A stretch of 64,000 bases of DNA, taken from the NCBI RefSeq assembly GCF_003627055.1, contig NZ_CP032624.1, positions 1,302,001 through 1,366,000 on the forward strand, read 5' to 3'. Position numbers and translations under genes: made by a program. The DNA comes from Gryllotalpicola protaetiae. Its GTDB lineage: Bacteria; Actinomycetota; Actinomycetes; Actinomycetales; Microbacteriaceae. Under the pieces are notes generated by a model, which saw only the letters and a program-made list of their open reading frames with translations, had not been told where the DNA came from and made no database searches. Positions 59,655-64,000 of this stretch are shown in pieces (within the stretch, counting starts at the first letter, position 1; the number at the start of each line of letters is the position of its first letter).

Positions 59655-60060
59655 GTCGACCCTCGTCGACACGAACGTCCTGGTCGACGTGCTCGGCGCA
59701 GACCCCCAGTGGGGATTCTGGTCGCGGCGAGCTCTGGAATCGGCGATCGAGCGAGGGCCGCTGGTAATCAATCCGATCATCTATGCCGAGGTGTCCGTTC
59801 GCTTCGACTCCATCGAAGGCGTCGAGGCCCAGCTGCCGTCTGACATCTTCATTCGCGAACCCCTGCCGTACTCTGCCGGGTTCCTTGCCGGCAAGGCGTT
59901 CGCTCGCTATCGCGAGGGCGGAGGTGCGCGCTCGTCACCGCTACCGGACTTTTTCATCGGCGCTCACGCCGCTGTGAACGGGCACGCGCTGCTCACGCGC
60001 GACGCGGCTCGCTACCGCACCTATTTCCCACGGGTGAGGATCATCGCCCCTGATCGCTGA
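59644..60060 (+). CDS. vapC: PIN-domain ribonuclease toxin
   Basis: 138 aa. PIN fold with the acidic residues expected: LVDTNVLVDVLGAD, YAEVSVRF (Glu), LPDFFIGAHAAVNGHALLTRDAARYRTYFPRV (two Asp). Mg-dependent RNase of the VapC group, neutralised by the upstream AbrB-type protein. It starts inside the antitoxin gene. A complete, apparently intact type II module. Confidence 0.94.
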   Translation: MASESTLVDTNVLVDVLGADPQWGFWSRRALESAIERGPLVINPIIYAEVSVRFDSIEGVEAQLPSDIFIREPLPYSAGFLAGKAFARYREGGGARSSPLPDFFIGAHAAVNGHALLTRDAARYRTYFPRVRIIAPDR

Positions 60061-60077
60061 ACTGAGACGATGGCACC

Positions 60078-61424
60078 GTGACCAAAAAGCTCGTACTCGG
60101 CGCCTTCGAAGAGTTCACGCCCAGCTTCATCTCGAACGCCTGGCCGCACCCGGCGAGCGACCCCGGCGATTTCGCCTCGCTGGAGTGGTGGCAGCGGTTC
60201 GCCCGCGAGATCGAGGCGGGCGGCTTCGACTTCCTGTTCTTCGCCGACGCGCTCGGCTACCCGATGACCACGGGTGCCGACGGACAGATTCGGATTCCTG
60301 ATGCCGTCGTCCGCGAAGCGGTGCAGTTCCCCGTGCACGACCCGCTGTCGCTGGTGCCGGCGCTCGCGGCATCCGTCGATCGTCTCGGCTTCGTCGTGAC
60401 CGCCTCGACCACGTCGGAGCAGCCGTATCTGCTCGCGCGCCGTTTCGCGACCCTCGACCACCTGACGTCGGGGCGCATCGGCTGGAACATCGTCACGAGC
60501 GACAACCAGCAGGCGCTCGTGAAGCTGCTCGGCCTCGGTGACGTGACCCCGCACGACCGGCGGTACGACCGCGCCGACGAGTTCGTCGACCTCGCCCTGC
60601 GACTGTGGGAGGAGGGCTGGGCCGACGACGCGCTCGTCGTCGACAAGGCGTCGCGCACCTTCACCGACCCGGCGAAAGTGCGGCGAATCACGCACGACGG
60701 CGAGTTCTTCCGGCTCGACGGGCTGTTCCCCGTGACGCCGTCGCCCCAGCGCACGCCGACGCTCTTCCAGGCGGGCACCTCGCCGCGCGGGCTGGACTTC
60801 GCATCGCGGGTGGCCGAGGTGGTGTTCATCCAGGAGCGCGACCTCGAGCGTGCGGCGGCGGTCGTGCGCGGCATCCGCGACCGGTCCGAGGCGCGCGGCC
60901 GCGGGCGCGACGGCATCAAGGTGGTGTCGTCGATCTCGGTCGTGTCGGCTCCGGCATCGGACGAGGCCGCCGAGTTGCGCGCGTCGCTCACCGCGGCGCC
61001 GAGTCGCGACGCGGTGGCCGCGCTGTTCCTCGGCTGGTCAGGGCTCGACCTGACCGGCCTCGATCCCGAGACGCCGATCGACGGGCTCACGACCGAGGTC
61101 GGGCAGACGACGCTGGCCTCCTTCCAGGGGGCGGGGAAGTCGGTGGGACAGGTGCTCGACGAGCTGGCTGCGGGCATCGGCGGTACGAAGGTCACCGGCT
61201 CGTTCGACGAAGCGGCGGCCGAGATCGAGCGGATCGCCGAGATCACCGACGTCGACGGATTCCTGATCGAGCACAGCTTCGGCGGCCTGGCCAGCTACCG
61301 CGACTTCATGACAGAGGTCATGCCGCGTCTGCGCTCGCGCGGGCTGCTACCGGAATCCTCGCGCGGCGGCACGCTGCGCGAGCGCCTCACCGGCGCCGGT
61401 CCGCGGCGAGCGCGGGCCGAGTGA
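60078..61424 (+). CDS. NtaA/SnaA/DszA-family FMNH2-dependent monooxygenase
   Basis: 448 aa luciferase-like barrel. Family motifs FLFFADALGYPM, SEQPYLLARRFATLDHLTSGRIGWNIVTSDNQQA, RYDRADEFVDLALRLWEEGW, PSPQRTPTLFQAGTSPRGLDFASRVAEVVF. Uses reduced FMN from a separate reductase to oxygenate a substrate (nitrilotriacetate, sulfones or similar in relatives). GTG 60078 is 17 bp after vapC. No flavin reductase is adjacent. Confidence 0.92.
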   Translation: MTKKLVLGAFEEFTPSFISNAWPHPASDPGDFASLEWWQRFAREIEAGGFDFLFFADALGYPMTTGADGQIRIPDAVVREAVQFPVHDPLSLVPALAASVDRLGFVVTASTTSEQPYLLARRFATLDHLTSGRIGWNIVTSDNQQALVKLLGLGDVTPHDRRYDRADEFVDLALRLWEEGWADDALVVDKASRTFTDPAKVRRITHDGEFFRLDGLFPVTPSPQRTPTLFQAGTSPRGLDFASRVAEVVFIQERDLERAAAVVRGIRDRSEARGRGRDGIKVVSSISVVSAPASDEAAELRASLTAAPSRDAVAALFLGWSGLDLTGLDPETPIDGLTTEVGQTTLASFQGAGKSVGQVLDELAAGIGGTKVTGSFDEAAAEIERIAEITDVDGFLIEHSFGGLASYRDFMTEVMPRLRSRGLLPESSRGGTLRERLTGAGPRRARAE

Positions 61425-61440
61425 GTCTGGTGCCGCAGCG

Positions 61441-61564
61441 GGTCGTCACTTTGTCACAGAAAGGACTTGTTCGAACTGACTTTTCGACGACTCGCGCGCG
61501 CCCGACCCGGCCGGTCGTCAGTAAGTCACCGAAGTTTGCGCGAGAGGCGAACTTGGTGACGACC
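61441..61564. repeat. Composite inverted/direct repeat in convergent gap, variant G
   Basis: GGTCGTCAC (61441-61449) and GTGACGACC (61556-61564) are outer arms. A second GGTCGTCA at 61513-61520 begins a ~23-nt direct copy of the left end (both continue as GTCAC-x-GAA), and an inverted weaker copy (TTCGACGAC) lies at 61483-61491. Thus four related words in alternating orientation occupy the gap between the monooxygenase and HAD genes. Confidence 0.6.
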
Positions 61565-61586
61565 GGGTGCCGCGCGCGAGGGCCGT

Positions 61587-62480
61587 TCAGGCGAGGCCGA
61601 GCTTCTCGACCCAGTAGCGCAGGAAGATCGCGCCGGCCTCGTCGTGCACGGCGGCGCCCTCGGTGATCACGGGGTAGGGCTTCTCGAGCACGCCGTCCGA
61701 CGGCCGCACATCCACATGCGCGGTCTCGTACCCCGACCCGTGCAGGAAGTCGGCCATCTTGTAGTCGCTGCGCGAGTCGCCGACCGAGCGCCAGCGGTGC
61801 GGCAGCTCGCCGGCCGCGGCGAAGTACTCGAGGGCGCGCTGCGCGCCACGGTCCTTGTCGAGCAGCACCGACTCGATGTCGGTCGAGATGATCGTCGAGT
61901 CGAGCCGGAAGGTCACGCTCCCGTTCACGTCAGGTGCGACCCGCTCGCGGTGATAGACGCCGATGCCGTGGTCGACGAGCACATCGAAAGCGGCACGGTC
62001 GAAGTGGCTCTGCGCCTTGAGATAGACGGATGCCTCCACCTCATGGTTCTGCTCGACCGAGATCATCGCCCGCTTGGTCTCGTCGAAGAACATGGTGTCG
62101 GCGAAGCGGTCGCGCACCAGCATCCGGATGTCAGAGATCAGCGAATCGGACGGCGCGACCGACTCGTCGACCGTAACCGGCGCCATGCCGCCCGGGGTGA
62201 TCGCGGCCCAGGCGCCGCCCTTCTCGAAGACGCCGAACATGCGGGCGCCCGGCCGCTGCAGTGCGTCGGCGAGGCCGTGCGCGAGCAGCTTCTGCACGAC
62301 CTGCTGCTCGATGAACTCGGAGCTGCGGCCCGTGATGAAGGCGACAGGAACGCCCGCGCCGACGAGGGTCACGAGGTCGTCGGCGATGGAGGGGATGGCG
62401 ATGGATCGGGTGACGGGCGAGGCGATCGGTCCGTCGACGTCGAGGAGAAGTCCGAGATCGGGCACGGTCCATTCTCGCAA
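61587..62480 (-). CDS. HAD-superfamily hydrolase
   Basis: 297 aa from TTG 62480 (GTG 62465 is an equally possible start). HAD motif I is LLLDVDGPIASP (DxDG), motif II FITGRSSEF, motif III Lys in LLDKDRGAQRALEYFA, motif IV GDSRSDYKMADFL: a Cof/MPGP-like phosphatase with a type C2 cap. Substrate is probably a phosphosugar (inference from class). Its 5' end faces the CACTG/CAGTG array, the nearest word being 35 bp from TTG 62480. Confidence 0.82.
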   Translation of the reverse strand: MREWTVPDLGLLLDVDGPIASPVTRSIAIPSIADDLVTLVGAGVPVAFITGRSSEFIEQQVVQKLLAHGLADALQRPGARMFGVFEKGGAWAAITPGGMAPVTVDESVAPSDSLISDIRMLVRDRFADTMFFDETKRAMISVEQNHEVEASVYLKAQSHFDRAAFDVLVDHGIGVYHRERVAPDVNGSVTFRLDSTIISTDIESVLLDKDRGAQRALEYFAAAGELPHRWRSVGDSRSDYKMADFLHGSGYETAHVDVRPSDGVLEKPYPVITEGAAVHDEAGAIFLRYWVEKLGLA

Positions 62481-62514
62481 GACGCGGGTGGGCGCTTTTC
62501 CACAGGGTGAGCGT

Positions 62515-62594
62515 CACTGCGCCATCGTCACTGCAGTGCTCACTACAGTGCACTGCAGTGAGCACTGCAGTGCGACTGCACTGCGACTGCACTG
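62515..62594. repeat. CACTG/CAGTG array, distal block of ~11-bp dyads
   Basis: After an isolated TCACTGC at 62514, six 10-bp dyads start at 62529, 62541, 62551, 62563, 62574 and 62585. Three are the perfect palindrome CACTGCAGTG, one is CACTACAGTG, two are GACTGCACTG. Spacing is 10-12 bp, about one helical turn, so all lie on one face of the DNA. Confidence 0.92.
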
Positions 62595-62598
62595 CGTG

Positions 62599-62735
62599 TC
62601 AGTCATCGTCAGTGATGACCGTCAGTGATCATCAGTGATTCGCGTCACTGAAGTGCAGTCATCCGATCAGTGATGTTGAGTGACGGTGGTCACTGAGGTT
62701 CACTGATCGCCGTCAGTTGCCTTCACTGACCGACA
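62599..62735. repeat. CACTG/CAGTG array, proximal block of six 23-bp units
   Basis: Units start at 62599, 62622, 62645, 62667, 62690 and 62713 (lengths 23, 23, 22, 23, 23, 23). Each holds two words of type TCASTGA, 10 bp apart, with the next unit 13 (once 12) bp further. Words begin at 62600, 62610, 62623, 62633, 62646, 62656, 62668, 62678, 62691, 62701, 62714 and 62724; eight of the twelve are exact CACTG/CAGTG. The last unit runs into the RBS of the AlbA_2 gene. Confidence 0.92.
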
Positions 62736-62746
62736 AGGGAGTACCG

Positions 62747-64000
62747 ATGGAGACGAGCCAGGGCCCACTCGATGAGGTCGTGGCTCGGTTGCGCCGTGCG
62801 GGCACCGACCTCACCCAGGTCGAGGTCAAGGCAGCCGCCTTCGGCGTTCCCCGCAGTCTGTGGCCGACCATCAGCTCGTTCAGTAATCGCGACGGTGGGC
62901 TCGTGATCCTCGGACTCGACGAAACGAACGGCTTCGAGCCCGCCGCGGGATTCGATGCGACCAAGGTGCGAGACGCCGTTGCCGAGGCTTTCCGCCCGCG
63001 CTCGGCCCGGGACATCCCGGGGCCACTGACGCCGAGCCCGAGTGGTGTCATCGACATCGCAGATGTCGACGGCGCACCTGTCGTCGTCGTGGACGTCGAG
63101 GAACTGCCCGCCGATCAGCGCCCGTGCTACGTCACGACCCAGGGCATCGAGAACGGCAGCTATCAGCGGGTGGCAGACGGCGATCGCGTGATGGGGCGGT
63201 ACGGCGTCTTCCTCCTGCGGGCGGATGCTGCGCAGCCCAACATCGACGTCGATCCCGTTGACGGAGCCACGAGCGATGATCTGGACGGCGAGCTTGTGGC
63301 TCAGTTCATCGCGCGACTGCGGCGCGTCCGTCCGCGGGCAGTCGCCGGTCTCACGACGGATCTCGATGTGCTCGAACGACTGCGGGTGGTCTCGGGGGAC
63401 CACGTCACGCCGACGCTCGCAGGACTGCTTGCGTTCGGCGCGTACCCGCAGCACTTCTTCCCCCAGGCGATGATCACGCTCAACGTCTATGCGGGGCTCA
63501 CCAAGGACTCGAGCGTTGGCGACGTGCGCATGCTGGACCGAAAGGTGCTCGAGGGGCCGATCCCGATCATGGTCGACGACGCCGTTCGAGCAGTCCTCGC
63601 GAACCTGCAGCATCGGCGGGTCAGCCGGGGCGGCGGGGCGGGCGCGGCCGATGAGCCCGAGATTCCGGTGGATGCCTTGCGTGAAGCCATCGTGAACGCG
63701 GTCACTCACCGTGACTACAGTGCGATGGCGCTCGGCGATCAGGTTCGGCTCGAGCTCTATCCGGACCGGCTCGAGATCCACAACCCCGGCGGCATCTGGG
63801 GTGGTCGCCGGGTCGCCGAACTGTTCGACGGCAGCTCGCGGTCCCGGAACGCCCGACTGGCGACACTGCTCACGGACATCCCGCTGCCGGGCACCGATTA
63901 CACCGTCTCGGAGAACGCCGGCAGTGGCATCCCTCGCATGACCGGTGCCCTCGGGCGCGCTGGTCTGGCCGCACCGCGATTCGATGCCACGCTGACCGGC
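62747..64000 (+). CDS. AlbA_2 (Schlafen-type) ATP-binding protein, 3' end outside window
   Basis: 418 codons visible, still open at the window end. N-terminal AlbA_2/divergent AAA_4 domain (residues 15-130): TQVEVKAAAFGVPRSLWPTISSFSNRDGGLVILGLDE, the usual E-x-K...ISAFANxxGG-x-L-x-x-G-V-D pattern. C-terminal HATPase_c_4-type region: IPVDALREAIVNAVTHRDYSA...LEIHNPGGIWGG...SENAGSGIPRM. Such proteins are annotated as putative transcriptional regulators or ATP-binding proteins; some Schlafen-domain proteins act in RNA cleavage or phage defence. ATG 62747 follows AAGGGAG (62735-62741). The long repeat array directly upstream suggests autoregulation. Confidence 0.87.
   Translation, partial: METSQGPLDEVVARLRRAGTDLTQVEVKAAAFGVPRSLWPTISSFSNRDGGLVILGLDETNGFEPAAGFDATKVRDAVAEAFRPRSARDIPGPLTPSPSGVIDIADVDGAPVVVVDVEELPADQRPCYVTTQGIENGSYQRVADGDRVMGRYGVFLLRADAAQPNIDVDPVDGATSDDLDGELVAQFIARLRRVRPRAVAGLTTDLDVLERLRVVSGDHVTPTLAGLLAFGAYPQHFFPQAMITLNVYAGLTKDSSVGDVRMLDRKVLEGPIPIMVDDAVRAVLANLQHRRVSRGGGAGAADEPEIPVDALREAIVNAVTHRDYSAMALGDQVRLELYPDRLEIHNPGGIWGGRRVAELFDGSSRSRNARLATLLTDIPLPGTDYTVSENAGSGIPRMTGALGRAGLAAPRFDATLTG

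Noticed and set aside
59427-60060. Mobile-element boundary around vapBC
   Set aside because: No transposase, integrase, tRNA target or flanking direct repeats are visible; base composition matches the neighbours.
62515-62735. CRISPR array interpretation of the CACTG/CAGTG repeats
   Set aside because: Units are 11 or 23 bp with no unique 30-40 bp spacers, and no cas genes are present. The pattern is that of a protein-binding array.

Overview
The window is high-GC, gene-dense DNA from a Gram-positive actinobacterium. Microbacteriaceae is the likeliest family. This rests on gene content (DUF3073, a bacterial sterol-carrier-family protein beside purF/purD, YcnI-CopC), many GTG starts, many apparently leaderless mRNAs (a TANNNT hexamer 6-8 nt before the start codon), and a strongly repeated octamer CGGATGCC/GGCATCCG. 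I found no rRNA, tRNA, CRISPR array, insertion sequence or prophage.

Layout. 0-8.5 kb: YdcF-like protein, TetR/NAD(P)-epimerase divergent pair, recQ, a copper operon (membrane protein, YcnI, CopC), and an MFS-MarR efflux pair. 8.5-25.2 kb: carbohydrate region. A minus-strand operon encodes a Dpp/Opp-type oligosaccharide importer and a GH3 beta-glycosidase. It is divergent from a TetR gene and a secreted F5/8C plus beta-helix protein. A DEAD-box RNA helicase with a long Arg/Asp repeat, an esterase lipoprotein and a GH10 xylanase follow. 25.3-34.8 kb: RND pump divergent from DUF4097-PadR, a KimA-like potassium transporter, an AHSA1-ArsR-AHSA1 operon, and a LacI repressor. 35-41 kb: a LacI-controlled sugar ABC importer with its own glycosidase, then a flavoprotein monooxygenase. 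41.3-58.5 kb: purine genes purM, purF, purD, purC, purS and purQ, scattered on both strands and interleaved with DUF3073, an ABC-exporter/two-component operon, a DHFR-like reductase, a methyltransferase, two MFS pumps, an alditol oxidase and PadR. purL is not present. 58.5-64 kb: DHDPS-family aldolase, VapBC, NtaA/DszA-type flavin monooxygenase, HAD phosphatase, and a partial AlbA_2 (Schlafen-type) ATPase gene that runs off the window.

The strongest unexplained signal is the 5' region of that last gene. From 62515 to 62735 it is packed with CACTG/CAGTG words. The distal block holds six ~11-bp dyads. The proximal block is six 23-bp units (one of 22 bp), each carrying two TCASTGA-like words 10 bp apart, and it ends at the ribosome binding site. 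A second signal is structural. Every convergent intergenic gap longer than about 80 bp (seven of seven) carries a large palindrome, most of them nested. Four copies of one family (TGCGCGGGTGAAA...TTTCACCCGCGCA) are present, three of them in convergent gaps. Gene starts were refined from ribosome binding sites, operon overlaps and -10 boxes. Where two starts are possible this is stated.
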